Of a DNA stretch of 64,000 nt, positions 1-9,011 are shown piece by piece (position 1 is the stretch's first letter; each line of letters begins with the position of its first letter). Under the pieces are notes generated by a model. That model had not been told where the DNA came from. It searched no databases and was given only the letters and a program-made list of their open reading frames with translations. The translations under genes were made by a program, and so were the position numbers. Source of the stretch: an uncultured Selenomonadales bacterium (GTDB lineage: Bacteria > Bacillota > Negativicutes > Selenomonadales > Selenomonadaceae); the NCBI GenBank assembly GCA_937877655.1, contig CALFJC010000101.1, positions 14,293-78,292 of the forward strand. The letters are read 5' to 3'.

Positions 1-3000
1 AATATTTTCGTGCACAATGACGGAGCCGCAGACCTTATCACGAATTACAATCAGGCGGAAGACATAATCATTTTGGCGAGCGGCAGTGTCAAAGAATCTG
101 TGAAGAGCTCGGACGATGTTATTCTTACAATCGCGGACGAAAATAAATCTCTCGGAAAAATTACGATTCAAGGAGGCGCGGAAAAAATTTTAACGATTTA
201 TGATGAAGAATTTGTTACACAGAGCAAAGAAGCTTTCCTTGACATTTCCGACGCTTACATAACGGCGGCAGTCAAAACTTTTGAGGAAGACGAAGACGTT
301 CAAAGCATTTTAAATGACGGCGCGGACAGCGAAGTTCTTTCGGAAATTAAAGCGGTTGACTCCGAGCTTGCCGCGAAAATTGCGGAGAGTTTGAAACTTT
401 CTTATGAAGTCGGGAAAAATTATTTGGCAAGTCAAACAGAAAATTCTTTGGTTGTCGAGCCCGCAGACGCCGCCGAAGGCATGGAAGCTTATCAAAACAC
501 GATGAGCGCACTGGATTTTGAGGCGACAACTCTTGTTGAACTTGCAAATATCGGCAAAGTCGGTGCGGCAGGAGAAGTTTTCGGAAAAGCTTTGTCGAAA
601 GTCGCGCAACCTTTATCTGTTGGAATGTCCATTACGTCTTATGCCGCTTACAGCTACATGCTTTACAACGAAAATTTGATTCCTGCTTGGGAAAATATAG
701 GAGATTCCGGCGGGACGCTCTTTGAAAAGATTGCAAAGATTCGCTCGCAAAACTCGGAGATATTTGACGGCTGGGTTAAAAGTAATGTCGACGTTGTCTT
801 TGCTGTCGGCGGGGCGGCGGCAGTAGGAATTATGGGCGCGGCGGGCGTTGTCGGTGTTCCCGTGATAATTACTGCCGCCGCTTGTTATGCGACTCCCGTT
901 GCAATAAATTGGTTTTACGATAACGTCCTTGCGAAGAAATTCAACGAGGCTTCGGGCATTCCCAATAAACTCAAAAAGAAATTGAAGACAACAGACAATC
1001 TCAATTCGTTTTATTACAAGAGAAATGATCTTTACAACGACAAGGACAACGTCGTCTTTTCGGGAACGGCAATAAAAGATGCAATGTACAACAGCGGCTC
1101 CAATGTTATTATTAACTGCGGCGGGGGCAACGATGCAGTTTCAAACTATTACGGCGTGAAAAATGTTTTAGTCTATGGCGGCGCGGGAAATGATGCGTTA
1201 AGCGGTTCGACAGTTTACGGCGGCACGGGCGACGATACATTGATGGGAGAAATTGTTTACGGCGGCGAAGGCGACGATTTCATTTACGGCATGATCGCTT
1301 ACGGCGAAAGCGGTGACGATTATTTTTCTGTAAGTCAGTCAAACTCGACACTCTACGGCGGCACGGGCAATGATACGTTCAGCAATACTTCAAACAACGA
1401 AGTTTTAATCATAGGAGGCGCGGGAGACGATTACGTTTGGAACGACGGCGGCAAATCTTTGACAATCGACGCGGGCGCGGGCAATGATATAATCGAAAAC
1501 CACAACGAGAACATTTCAATTTTGGGCGGCGAAGGCAATGATTCTATCGTAAGCGAAGGTCTTTACGCTGATAATGTCACAATCGACGCGGGCGGCGGCA
1601 ACAACACAATTTTTGGCGGCGATACAATAAAAGCGGGTTCTGGAAATGATTATATTATTTCAGGAGCAAACAGCTTAATCGACGCGGGCAACGGCAACAA
1701 TACAATCAGCGGCGACGTCTACGGAGATAAAGTCCAAACCGGCACAGTCAAAAGCGGTTCGGGAAACGATTTAATTTCGTATTTTGCTTCAATCGAGGCT
1801 GGCGCGGGCAAAGATACAATTTTTGTCGGCGGCGGCTCAACGGTAACGGGCGGCAAGGGAAATGATATTTTCATTTGCAACGGCGGGAATAATACCATCA
1901 CCGACTACACGCCGAGCGATAAAATTCTTTCCACTTTAAGTTATGGCGGTTATCACGTCGAAGGCTCCGATTTAATTTTTGATCTTGATTACGAAGATTC
2001 TTTGACGATTAAAAAAGGCGCGGGCAAAGCGATTAATTTTAATTCCGGCGTCAACTTTTATACAGAGGAAGGAGTTTTTGACAAAAATAAAAAAACCGTC
2101 CTGCTCCAAAGTTCGACGGGAAATTTCAACGCAAAAAAAATCTCCAGCCTCGCGAGTATCGACGGCTCGCAGACAGGATCGGCATCAATCACGGGCAATA
2201 ACAAAGCCAATCTTATCGTCACGGGCTTAAGCTCGACAGTCGCGGGCGGCAAGGGCAACGATACAATTTTTGCAAGCAGCGGCTCGGACGTTTTTGTTTA
2301 TGATAAAGGCGACGGCAAGGACATTATTTACAATTTCGGCGAAAGCGACGCGATAAATCTCGGCTCCAATGCGAATATTAAGGATTTCAAAATTAAAAAA
2401 GACAATGTGACTTTCAAAATCGGGAGCGGCTCAATCACAGTCAACAATCTCACTTCGGGAATTAATTTCAACGATACCATTTTCAGCAACGGGATTTTCA
2501 TTTCTGACGAAGGCGCAAAAGTTCTAAGCTCTTTCAGCGGGACAATTAATCTTGAAGAATTTTGGGTTTCAAAGGCGGACGCCTCTCTTGCCAAGAAAAA
2601 AGTTTCGATAAACGGCACGGGTTGGGCTGATTCTTTGGTCGGCGGCAACGGAAAAGATACTTTGCTCGGCGAAGGCGGCGAAGACACTCTCTATGGCGGC
2701 AAAGGCAATGACATTCTTTTTGGCGGCAATGAAAATGATTCGTTATGGGGCGGAAAAGGAAATGACACACTCACGGGCGGCGAAGGTTACGATACTTTTG
2801 TTTTCCGCGCAGGCGAAGGAACCGATGTCATTACAGATTTTTCGGAAGATGACATGCTGAAAATTTTGGACAAAAAAAATGCCGCCGTCGATTTCAAGAA
2901 GGCGACATTCAAAAATGATACTCTTACGCTCTCGGTGAACGGCGGCGGCAAAATTATTCTCAAAAATATTTCCGAGGCGACCTCGATAAATATCAACGGA

Positions 3001-3030
3001 ACGGATCATATCGTAAGAAACATGATTTAA
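1..3030 (+). CDS. RTX-type calcium-binding secreted protein, 5' partial
   Basis: The frame is open to the window edge, so the N-terminus lies upstream; about 1009 residues are visible. The first visible residues already look like the end of an RTX block ([20 protein letters not shown]). Next comes a charged helical stretch and an Ala/Gly-rich hydrophobic segment around residues 180-310. From about residue 365 to 635 there are many GGxGxD-type nonapeptides ([16 protein letters not shown]), with further clusters near 730-765 and 870-945. These motifs form calcium-binding parallel beta rolls and normally mark type I secretion substrates with an uncleaved C-terminal signal. No ABC transporter, HlyD or TolC gene is in the window. 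The cargo function is unknown; adhesin or surface-layer-like roles are possible. Confidence 0.85.
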   Translation, partial: NIFVHNDGAADLITNYNQAEDIIILASGSVKESVKSSDDVILTIADENKSLGKITIQGGAEKILTIYDEEFVTQSKEAFLDISDAYITAAVKTFEEDEDVQSILNDGADSEVLSEIKAVDSELAAKIAESLKLSYEVGKNYLASQTENSLVVEPADAAEGMEAYQNTMSALDFEATTLVELANIGKVGAAGEVFGKALSKVAQPLSVGMSITSYAAYSYMLYNENLIPAWENIGDSGGTLFEKIAKIRSQNSEIFDGWVKSNVDVVFAVGGAAAVGIMGAAGVVGVPVIITAAACYATPVAINWFYDNVLAKKFNEASGIPNKLKKKLKTTDNLNSFYYKRNDLYNDKDNVVFSGTAIKDAMYNSGSNVIINCGGGNDAVSNYYGVKNVLVYGGAGNDALSGSTVYGGTGDDTLMGEIVYGGEGDDFIYGMIAYGESGDDYFSVSQSNSTLYGGTGNDTFSNTSNNEVLIIGGAGDDYVWNDGGKSLTIDAGAGNDIIENHNENISILGGEGNDSIVSEGLYADNVTIDAGGGNNTIFGGDTIKAGSGNDYIISGANSLIDAGNGNNTISGDVYGDKVQTGTVKSGSGNDLISYFASIEAGAGKDTIFVGGGSTVTGGKGNDIFICNGGNNTITDYTPSDKILSTLSYGGYHVEGSDLIFDLDYEDSLTIKKGAGKAINFNSGVNFYTEEGVFDKNKKTVLLQSSTGNFNAKKISSLASIDGSQTGSASITGNNKANLIVTGLSSTVAGGKGNDTIFASSGSDVFVYDKGDGKDIIYNFGESDAINLGSNANIKDFKIKKDNVTFKIGSGSITVNNLTSGINFNDTIFSNGIFISDEGAKVLSSFSGTINLEEFWVSKADASLAKKKVSINGTGWADSLVGGNGKDTLLGEGGEDTLYGGKGNDILFGGNENDSLWGGKGNDTLTGGEGYDTFVFRAGEGTDVITDFSEDDMLKILDKKNAAVDFKKATFKNDTLTLSVNGGGKIILKNISEATSININGTDHIVRNMI

Positions 3031-3490
3031 AAAGACATTGCGGGTTAATAATTCACGGGCGCACAGGGCAATGCGTAATGCATAATTCATAATGAAAAAA
3101 ATTACAGCGGTTGGTTAAGACACGGGCGCACAGGACGTGCGCCCGCCGGCAACAAAAACAGGATGTTTTTATTGCCGGAAACGCCCCCGCGAGGTGCCTT
3201 TTCTTTTTGCTACTTTTTCTTTGGGCAAGCAAAGAAAAAGTAGATCCTAAAAATAAATTCCATGATTGAATCCAATCGAAGTGGTTAGCCGCCGCCTCGA
3301 CAGTCGGTTCCGCGAATCCACGCTTTGACAAAGGGGGGATTTTTCTTCCTCTTTGGGCATGCAAAGAAAAAGTAGTTTAAAAAATAAATTTCATGATTGA
3401 CTCAATCGAAGTGACGAGCCGCGCCGAGAGCAGTCGGTTCCGCGAATCCACGCTTTGACAAAGGGGGGATTTTTCTCCTTCTTTTTTTGG
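3031..3490. repeat. Mosaic intergenic repeat, copy 1
   Basis: This gene-free stretch is built from modules that recur elsewhere. There is a perfect hairpin GGGCGCAC-aggac-GTGCGCCC (about 3123-3143). A second hairpin, CCGGCAA...TTGCCGG, encloses a mirrored AAACAGGATGTTT core (3146-3178). A third hairpin forms around TACTTTTTCTTTGGGC/GCAAAGAAAAAGTA. Two direct copies of a block ending CGCTTTGACAAAGGGG lie near 3307-3347 and 3429-3475. Related modules occur near 8540, 45850, 54200 and 59440. Confidence 0.85.
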
Positions 3491-3501
3491 AAAAATTTTG
3501 T

Positions 3502-4071
3502 TCAGAAATTTAAACTCATAAGCACTTCGCCCGAATCAAGATCGAAAATTTGAATTTTCTCTTCGTCAATGACGGCGACACTTGTTTTTTTATCTGCGCG
3601 GTTTGAAAGATAAGGCGAAACGGTTCCGGGATTGAGGAAAATTGTATCGCCGCGCTTTTCGAGAACCGTTGTGTGAATATGCCCCGTGATAAAAATATCT
3701 GCGCGGAAATTTTTTGCCATTGCGTCTTTATCGGCGTCGGTCGGCAATTTGTGCCCGTGATTTATAACGATTCTTTTTCCGTTCGCGAAGACATGAGAAT
3801 ACTCTGAAAGCACGGGAACTTTCAAAACAAGCTGATCCACTTCGGAATCTCCGTTGCCGCGAGCAATCATGAACGGAATTTTAGATGCGTTAATCAAATT
3901 CGCCAGCGCTTTAGGATTGTAATCGTCGCCTTTGTAATTCGGATTGTTCGGTCCGTGATAAAGCACGTCGCCCGCATGAAGAATAACTTCCGCGTCGGCG
4001 AAAAATTTTTCAATCGCAAGAGCAACCCTGTCAATGTAGCCGTGCGAATCAGAAATAACTCCAATTTTCAT
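3502..4071 (-). CDS. YfcE/MJ0936-type metallophosphoesterase
   Basis: A 189-residue calcineurin-like phosphoesterase of the small YfcE/MJ0936 class, a metal-dependent phosphodiesterase that is probably cytoplasmic. All metal motifs are visible: SDSHG at the N-terminus, HAGDVLYHG, ARGNGDSE, INHGHK and ITGHIHT. The start is set at the ATG at 4071, because AAGGAG lies 8 nt upstream and the protein then begins MKIGVISDSHG, as the family does. It is divergent from the RNase Y gene and shares a short intergenic region with it. The physiological substrate cannot be read from sequence. Confidence 0.88.
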   Translation of the reverse strand: MKIGVISDSHGYIDRVALAIEKFFADAEVILHAGDVLYHGPNNPNYKGDDYNPKALANLINASKIPFMIARGNGDSEVDQLVLKVPVLSEYSHVFANGKRIVINHGHKLPTDADKDAMAKNFRADIFITGHIHTTVLEKRGDTIFLNPGTVSPYLSNRADKKTSVAVIDEEKIQIFDLDSGEVLMSLNF

Positions 4072-4115
4072 GTTAAAACTCTCCTTGTTGTTTTTTAATG
4101 TGGCGGTTTTCACAC

Positions 4116-4144
4116 TTGAAAATGTATCTTTTATCGGGTAAAAT
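4116..4144 (+). promoter_or_regulatory. Sigma-A type promoter of the rny operon
   Basis: TTGAAA (4116-4121), 17 nt spacer, TAAAAT (4139-4144). It overlaps the upstream ATG at 4143, so transcripts from it would start near 4151, downstream of that codon. Confidence 0.6.
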
Positions 4145-4175
4145 GTCAACCGACAATTTATCCCGCAAGGGATTT

Positions 4176-5741
4176 TTGCTTAAAAGAAATTTGGGGGTGA
4201 GTGTTATCGCTATTACTATCGCAGCAGTCATCATTGCAATAATTCTCGGCGCATTGGGCGGTTATACGGCGCGAAAAAGAACAGCCGAAAAACAAATCGG
4301 CTCGGCAGAAGAAGAAGCGCGGCGCATAATCGACGAGGCGCGAGAAAAATCTGACGCAGAAAAGAAAGAAGCCATTCTTGAAGCTAAAGAAGAAATTCAT
4401 AGAATGCGGCAGGATCTCGACCGCGATACCAAAGAAAGACGCAACGAACTTTCACGGCAGGAACGGCGGGTTGTTCAGAAGGAAGAAAATCTTGACAAAA
4501 AGCTGGATTCACTGGAAAAAAAGGAAGTTCTTCTGAGTAAAAAAGAGGCGAGGCTTAACGAATCGCAAGCTCGATTGGATGCAATGCAGGAAAAGGAAGA
4601 TGCCGAATTGGCACGCATTGCAGAACTGAGCCGAGATGAGGCGCGAACAATCATTATGGACGAAGTTGAGGAGGGACTTAAGCACGATAAGGCGGTAAAA
4701 ATCAAAGAATATGAAGCGCAAATTAAAGACGAGGCGGACAAAAAGGCGCGTGACATTTTGAGTACGGCAATTCAACGTTGCGCGGCGGATCATGTAACGG
4801 AAACAACGGTATCGGTCGTATCACTGCCGAGCGACGACATGAAAGGACGAATTATCGGGCGCGAAGGCAGAAATATTCGGACGTTGGAGACGGCGACGGG
4901 CATTGATTTAATAATCGACGACACACCCGAAGCGGTTATTTTATCGGGCTTTGATCCCGTCAAGCGCGAAATTGCCCGCGTTGCATTGGAAAAATTAATT
5001 TCGGACGGGCGAATACATCCTGCGCGGATTGAAGAAATGGTCGAGAAAGCGACTCGCGAGGTCGATAACCGAATGAAAGAAGCTGGCGAACAGGCAACTT
5101 TCAAAGTCGGAGTGCACGGAATTCATCCCGAACTGATAAAACTTTTGGGGCGGCTGAAATATCGCACAAGTTACGGACAAAATGTTTTGAGTCACTCAAT
5201 CGAAGTGGCATTGCTCGCGGGGATTATGGCGAGTGAACTCGGCGTTGATGTCAATTTGGCAAAACGCGCAGGACTTCTTCACGACATAGGAAAAGCTGTG
5301 GATCATGAAATGGAAGGACCGCACGTGACAATCGGCGCGGATTTGGCAAAACGTTATCGCGAAAATAAAAATGTCATCAACGCGATAGCCGCGCATCACG
5401 GCGACGTTGAAGCGACTTCGGTCGAGGCGGTTTTGGTAGCGGCGGCGGATGCAGTTTCGGCGGCAAGACCGGGAGCGCGGCGCGAAAGTTTGGAAATGTA
5501 TTTGAAACGGCTGAAAATGTTGGAAGAAATAGCCGAATCGTTCGAGGGCGTCGAAAGATGTTTTGCTATTCAAGCCGGGCGCGAAATTCGCGTTATGGTT
5601 AAGCCCGACAAAATTGATGACGCGGCGGCAGTTACTCTGGCGCATGACATTGTTAAAAAGATAGAAAAGGATTTGGATTATCCCGGGCAAGTTAGAGCAA
5701 CGATCATTCGTGAAGTTCGCGTTGTCGACTACGCCAAATGA
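4176..5741 (+). CDS. rny: Ribonuclease Y
   Basis: Membrane-anchored endoribonuclease that initiates mRNA decay in many Firmicutes. Order of parts: one N-terminal transmembrane helix ([20 protein letters not shown]), a long charged coiled coil, a KH RNA-binding domain with [11 protein letters not shown] near residue 225-235, and an HD catalytic domain with LLHDIGK near residue 370. It ends in the usual C-terminal region (VRVVDYAK). The start is uncertain. An in-frame ATG at 4143 lies on the -10 box of the likely promoter, so I favour the TTG at 4176 behind AAGGGA, although the spacing is short. It is followed by a conserved unknown and a YmdB homologue, as in Bacillus, where rny and ymdB are adjacent. 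Confidence 0.95.
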   Translation: MLKRNLGVSVIAITIAAVIIAIILGALGGYTARKRTAEKQIGSAEEEARRIIDEAREKSDAEKKEAILEAKEEIHRMRQDLDRDTKERRNELSRQERRVVQKEENLDKKLDSLEKKEVLLSKKEARLNESQARLDAMQEKEDAELARIAELSRDEARTIIMDEVEEGLKHDKAVKIKEYEAQIKDEADKKARDILSTAIQRCAADHVTETTVSVVSLPSDDMKGRIIGREGRNIRTLETATGIDLIIDDTPEAVILSGFDPVKREIARVALEKLISDGRIHPARIEEMVEKATREVDNRMKEAGEQATFKVGVHGIHPELIKLLGRLKYRTSYGQNVLSHSIEVALLAGIMASELGVDVNLAKRAGLLHDIGKAVDHEMEGPHVTIGADLAKRYRENKNVINAIAAHHGDVEATSVEAVLVAAADAVSAARPGARRESLEMYLKRLKMLEEIAESFEGVERCFAIQAGREIRVMVKPDKIDDAAAVTLAHDIVKKIEKDLDYPGQVRATIIREVRVVDYAK

Positions 5742-5775
5742 CATTCCTAATTCCTAATTCATAATTCCTAATTGC
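5742..5775. repeat. ATTAGGAAT-type short tandem repeat
   Basis: Runs of ATTCCTAATTC between rny and the next gene. The same unit recurs in many spacers of this window. Confidence 0.8.
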
Positions 5776-5796
5776 TTTTCAAAGGGGGTTGGAGCG

Positions 5797-6324
5797 GTGT
5801 TTAATTTTCTGAAGAAGGCGAAGAAACCCGATCCCGACGCGGGACGACTTTTGGCTTCAATTTTGTTGGTATTTCCTGCAGTTCAATCGGTGACTTACGA
5901 TTCAAAAGATGAAACGCTTGAATTCTCCTTTGCATTGAACGGGAAATTTTCACACGAAGATTTTCAAAAGTTTTTGAATCATGTTGCGGAGTCTGTGGAA
6001 ACTTTTCATCACTTGGAAGGCTTGAGTGGCGCGACGATTGAACTTAATGTCGAAGGGATTTACGGCACCTGCTTTTTGAATGTACGGCGCGACGTTGCCA
6101 CTTTGACTTGTCGGGAATTGTCGATGCTTACCGAGCTGGCGGAAAATTATTTCGGCGACAGATTGATTGAGGAATATGACGAAGGGCTTATTCCGAATGA
6201 AGAATATTTGATGGAGCAGGAAGATTTTTTGGAGCAAAGTTTAAATAACATGCGGCAACTTCGCGTTGAAGGGAGATTGGTCGGCGTCCGCGAGCGCGAA
6301 CGAGTTTTGGTTTATTCTCGATAG
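5797..6324 (+). CDS. Conserved protein of unknown function between rny and ymdB
   Basis: A 175-residue soluble protein starting at a GTG behind a strong GGGGGTTGGAG site. It has no signal peptide or membrane segment and ends with an Arg/Glu-rich tail (EGRLVGVRERERVLVYSR). I recognise no named domain. It lies between RNase Y and the YmdB-type phosphodiesterase and ends 15 nt before the latter's start, so it is probably co-transcribed. A role linked to RNA turnover is inferred from context only. Confidence 0.75.
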   Translation: MFNFLKKAKKPDPDAGRLLASILLVFPAVQSVTYDSKDETLEFSFALNGKFSHEDFQKFLNHVAESVETFHHLEGLSGATIELNVEGIYGTCFLNVRRDVATLTCRELSMLTELAENYFGDRLIEEYDEGLIPNEEYLMEQEDFLEQSLNNMRQLRVEGRLVGVRERERVLVYSR

Positions 6325-6339
6325 TGAGGAGTGAAATTT

Positions 6340-7119
6340 TTGCGGATATTGATGGTTGGGGATGTCGTGGGCAGACCCGGCAGATATTTTTTTATGGAAC
6401 AGACGCCCGAACTCAAAGCGGCGAAAAATATAGATATGGTAATAGTCAACGGAGAAAATGCGGCGCACGGAAAAGGTTTGACGCCCGGAATTTTCGCGGA
6501 ACTTGTTCGCGGCGGCGCGGACGTCGTCACGACGGGCAATCACATTTGGGATAATCCGACCGTCTTACAAATTATTGATTCGGAGCCGTTTTTACTTCGT
6601 CCCGCAAATTATCCCGAAGATTCGCCCGGCAAAGGATTCTGTATTTATCCCGTCGGCAAAAAGAAAATCGGCGTGATTAACATGTCGGGAAGAACTTTCA
6701 TGCAACCGCTTATGGACGATCCTTTTCGGCTCGGAGATAAAATCGTAAGTTTCCTAAAAAAGAATTGCGCCTTGATTTTTATCGATTTTCACGCCGAAGC
6801 GACCAGTGAAAAACTTGCCTTCGCGCATTACTTCGACGGGCAAGTTACGGCAGTCGTCGGAACTCACACGCATGTTCAAACGGCGGACGAAAAAATTTTG
6901 CCGAAAGGCACGGCGTATATCAGCGATTTGGGAATGGTCGGCGCGGAAAATTCTATTTTGGGCGTGGAGATTGAACCCGTGATAAAAAAATTTTTGACGG
7001 GGCGTCCGAGCAAATTTGAAGTCGCCGAAGGAGCCGCCGTCTATTGCGCACTTTTGATTGAAACCGATGATAAAACCGACAAAGTCATTAAGATTGAAAG
7101 AATTTTTATCAAACCATAA
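6340..7119 (+). CDS. ymdB: YmdB-family (TIGR00282) metallophosphoesterase
   Basis: About 259 residues of the YmdB/TIGR00282 family, metal-dependent cyclic-nucleotide phosphodiesterases that in Bacillus influence RNase Y-linked gene expression and biofilm. Visible family motifs are MVGDVVGRPGR at the N-terminus, VNGENAAHGKG, TTGNHIWDN, DFHAEATSEK and VVGTHTHVQTAD. Two starts are possible: GTG at 6331 directly abuts the GAGGA site, while TTG at 6340 leaves 8 nt and yields the canonical MRILMVGD start, so I chose the latter. It follows the upstream gene closely in the same operon. Confidence 0.93.
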   Translation: MRILMVGDVVGRPGRYFFMEQTPELKAAKNIDMVIVNGENAAHGKGLTPGIFAELVRGGADVVTTGNHIWDNPTVLQIIDSEPFLLRPANYPEDSPGKGFCIYPVGKKKIGVINMSGRTFMQPLMDDPFRLGDKIVSFLKKNCALIFIDFHAEATSEKLAFAHYFDGQVTAVVGTHTHVQTADEKILPKGTAYISDLGMVGAENSILGVEIEPVIKKFLTGRPSKFEVAEGAAVYCALLIETDDKTDKVIKIERIFIKP

Positions 7120-7173
7120 ACAACTGCTATTAAAATGTGAAATAAAATATATGCCAAAATCGACGAAGGAAGT

Positions 7174-7202
7174 GAAGGATTTAAACTAAGTTTGAAGAAT
7201 TA
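7174..7202 (+). promoter_or_regulatory. Candidate sigma-H promoter of spoVS
   Basis: GAAGGATTT (7174-7182), 11 nt, then GAAGAATTA (7194-7202). This fits the Bacillus sigma-H consensus RnAGGAwWW-N11/12-RnnGAATww at every defined position. It lies about 90 nt upstream of spoVS, which is a known sigma-H gene in Bacillus subtilis. Confidence 0.6.
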
Positions 7203-7290
7203 ACAGGGAAAATAATTTAGACGCAGAAGGAGCCGCAGCAGGTAGAAAACCACTACAACACGAAAATGCAACAAGAGAGGAGGATCAATC

Positions 7291-7551
7291 ATGGAAATTC
7301 TGAAGGTATCAGCCAAATCTAACCCCAATTCCGTCGCCGGCGCACTCGCGGGAGTAATTCGCGAAACCGGAAGTGCCGAGATGCAGGCGATAGGTGCCGG
7401 AGCGCTGAACCAAGCGGTTAAAGCAGTTGCCATTGCACGCGGCTTCGTGGCACCGCACGGCGTAGACCTCATCTGCATTCCTGCTTTTACGGACATTGAA
7501 ATTGACGGGAGCGAACGTACTGCTATCAAGCTCATAGTCGAACCGCGTTAA
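7291..7551 (+). CDS. spoVS: Stage V sporulation protein S
   Basis: An 86-residue protein of the highly conserved SpoVS family (Alba-like fold), starting MEILKVSAKSNPNSVAGALA. It keeps family blocks such as IGAGALNQAVKA and LICIPAFTDIEIDG. The ATG is preceded by GAGAGGAGGATC. In Bacillus it affects septum formation and late sporulation. Homologues persist in non-spore-formers, so its presence does not prove sporulation. The rny-ymdB-spoVS order matches Bacillus. A sigma-H-like promoter sits upstream. Confidence 0.96.
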   Translation: MEILKVSAKSNPNSVAGALAGVIRETGSAEMQAIGAGALNQAVKAVAIARGFVAPHGVDLICIPAFTDIEIDGSERTAIKLIVEPR

Positions 7552-7647
7552 TTCCTTGGCAATTTACCTCGTCTCGGCAATCAACGTAGTATCAAAAATT
7601 TTTTCCGTGTAAAGGCGGACATTCAAAATCATGGAGGCGAAAGATTA

Positions 7648-8472
7648 ATGGCGGGCGATTTGCATACTCACACGAATTTTTCTGACGGATCTTTTTCTCC
7701 CGAAGAACTGGTCGTGGCGGCTAAAAAAATCGGTCTGCATTATCTGGGCATCACCGATCATGATACTGTTGACGGTGTTCGTTACCTTTACGAAAACGGG
7801 CTCTATCCGGGCAGGGGCGTGAATATAATTCCCGGAATTGAGCTTAGCGCAAATCATCCCGAACGAGATATTCACATTGTCGGTTACAACATTGACATTT
7901 ATAATGAAGCCCTCTTGGAAATGATTGACAAGATTATTGAGGCGCGCTGGGAAAGATTCAGCGAAATTATCGGCATCCTGCAGGCTAAGAAATTCAACAT
8001 TCGCGAGGCAGATGTTTTGAAAATCGCGGGAACCAGTCGCTCAATCGGTCGGGCGCACATTGCGCGAACTTTGGTTAGAATAGGCGCGTTTAAAAGTGTT
8101 CGAGACGCTTTTGACAAAATGCTTGGCAAAGGAAAACCGGCTTATGTGCCGCGTTATCTGCCCGAAGTCGACGAAGTGATTGATGTTATTCATCAGGCGG
8201 GCGGAAAAGCCGTTTTGGCGCATCCAAAACTTGTCGGCGACGATGAACTTGTTGAGGAGCTTTGCAAGAAGATGGACGGGCTTGAAGTTTATTATCCCTT
8301 TCACAAGCCGTCGGAAGTTCAGCATTACTTTTTCTTGGCTAAGAAATATGATTTGCTGATAACGGGCGGCAGTGATTTTCACGGAACTTCGTCCAGATTT
8401 GTTAATGAGCTCGGAGAGTTTACGATAAGCGATGCTCTTGCCGAAAAATTTTTCGTCGAACCTCGAAATTAG
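7648..8472 (+). CDS. PHP-domain phosphoesterase (TrpH/YciV-type)
   Basis: A 274-residue PHP-domain hydrolase. N-terminal metal motifs GDLHTHTNFSDG and LGITDHDTVDG, then IPGIELSA, a middle helical insert, AVLAHPKL, and C-terminal GGSDFHG. This matches the YciV/RNase AM group, which acts on 3',5'-bisphosphorylated nucleotides or short RNA 5' ends. The ATG follows GGAGGCGAAAGATTA. Its place after RNase Y and YmdB genes suits nucleotide or RNA turnover. Exact substrate is inferred. Confidence 0.88.
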   Translation: MAGDLHTHTNFSDGSFSPEELVVAAKKIGLHYLGITDHDTVDGVRYLYENGLYPGRGVNIIPGIELSANHPERDIHIVGYNIDIYNEALLEMIDKIIEARWERFSEIIGILQAKKFNIREADVLKIAGTSRSIGRAHIARTLVRIGAFKSVRDAFDKMLGKGKPAYVPRYLPEVDEVIDVIHQAGGKAVLAHPKLVGDDELVEELCKKMDGLEVYYPFHKPSEVQHYFFLAKKYDLLITGGSDFHGTSSRFVNELGEFTISDALAEKFFVEPRN

Positions 8473-8492
8473 ATTGACAACATATTTTGAAC

Positions 8493-8526
8493 AAAAAAAT
8501 CCGTCTCCTGTTGAGGCGGATTTTTT
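8493..8526 (+). terminator. Rho-independent terminator after the PHP gene
   Basis: AAAAAATCCG pairs with CGGATTTTTT around a short loop, ending in a T run, just after the PHP gene stop. Confidence 0.85.
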
Positions 8527-8535
8527 CATTTCTTG

Positions 8536-8815
8536 CGGAGAGTGTCCCCTTTTTCCTAAAGTGGACTACGCAAAACCATCTCGGCTACTCGTTGATTCGA
8601 TTCATTCAAAATAATTTTTTGTCGTTTAAACTTCTTTTCTTTGCTTGCCCAAAGAAAAGAAGCAAAAGAAAGGGCACCTCGCAGGGGCGTTTCCGGCAAT
8701 GAAAACATCCTGTTTTCGTTGCCGGCGGGCGCACGTCCTGTGCGCCCGTGTCTTCACTACCCGCTACAATTTTTTCCATTACTCATTACTAATTACGCAT
8801 TACGCATTGCGCATT
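8536..8815. repeat. Mosaic intergenic repeat, copy 2 (inverted orientation)
   Basis: Reverse-oriented relative to copy 1. It holds a CCTTTTTCCTAAAGTGGAC block, the GCTTGCCCAAAGAAAAG block, the CCGGCAA...TTGCCGG hairpin and the GGGCGCAC...GTGCGCCC hairpin, then ATTACGCATT-type short repeats. Overlapping open frames here follow the repeat and are not genes. Confidence 0.85.
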
Positions 8816-8821
8816 GCCTTT

Positions 8822-8998
8822 TTATCTCCCGCAACCGTAACGCCCGCAATAATTTTCGTCGTCACAATCTGCGCCGCAATAATAATTTCCATAATTCCCG
8901 CCGCAACAAAGATTTTCTTGTTCGCTTTGTGCTTCGCTGAAAGAACTGAATCCTAAAAGCATTAACGCCAACAACGCGCCCGATAAAAATTTTTTCAT
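8822..8998 (-). CDS. Small Cys-rich secreted peptide
   Basis: A 58-residue gene on the minus strand. ATG at 8998 follows a perfect AAGGAGGA site that begins at the stop codon of the upstream TVP38 gene, so the two are probably translationally coupled (13 nt apart). The N-terminus is a clear signal peptide (MKKFLSGALLALMLLGFSSF). The rest is about 38 residues rich in Gly, Tyr, Asn and Asp with six cysteines in CCGGNYGNYYC, DC, YC and GC contexts, ending CGRYGCGR. It could be a small periplasmic or exported disulfide-bonded or metal-binding peptide. I do not recognise a family. Confidence 0.75.
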   Translation of the reverse strand: MKKFLSGALLALMLLGFSSFSEAQSEQENLCCGGNYGNYYCGADCDDENYCGRYGCGR

Positions 8999-9011
8999 TC
9001 TAAAATCCTCC

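Noticed and set aside
3053..3364. 103-codon open frame on the minus strand in the first repeat region
   Set aside because: It follows the mosaic repeat, and its relatives at 8641-8956 and 54595-54907 are the same repeats; no ribosome site or conserved codon pattern.
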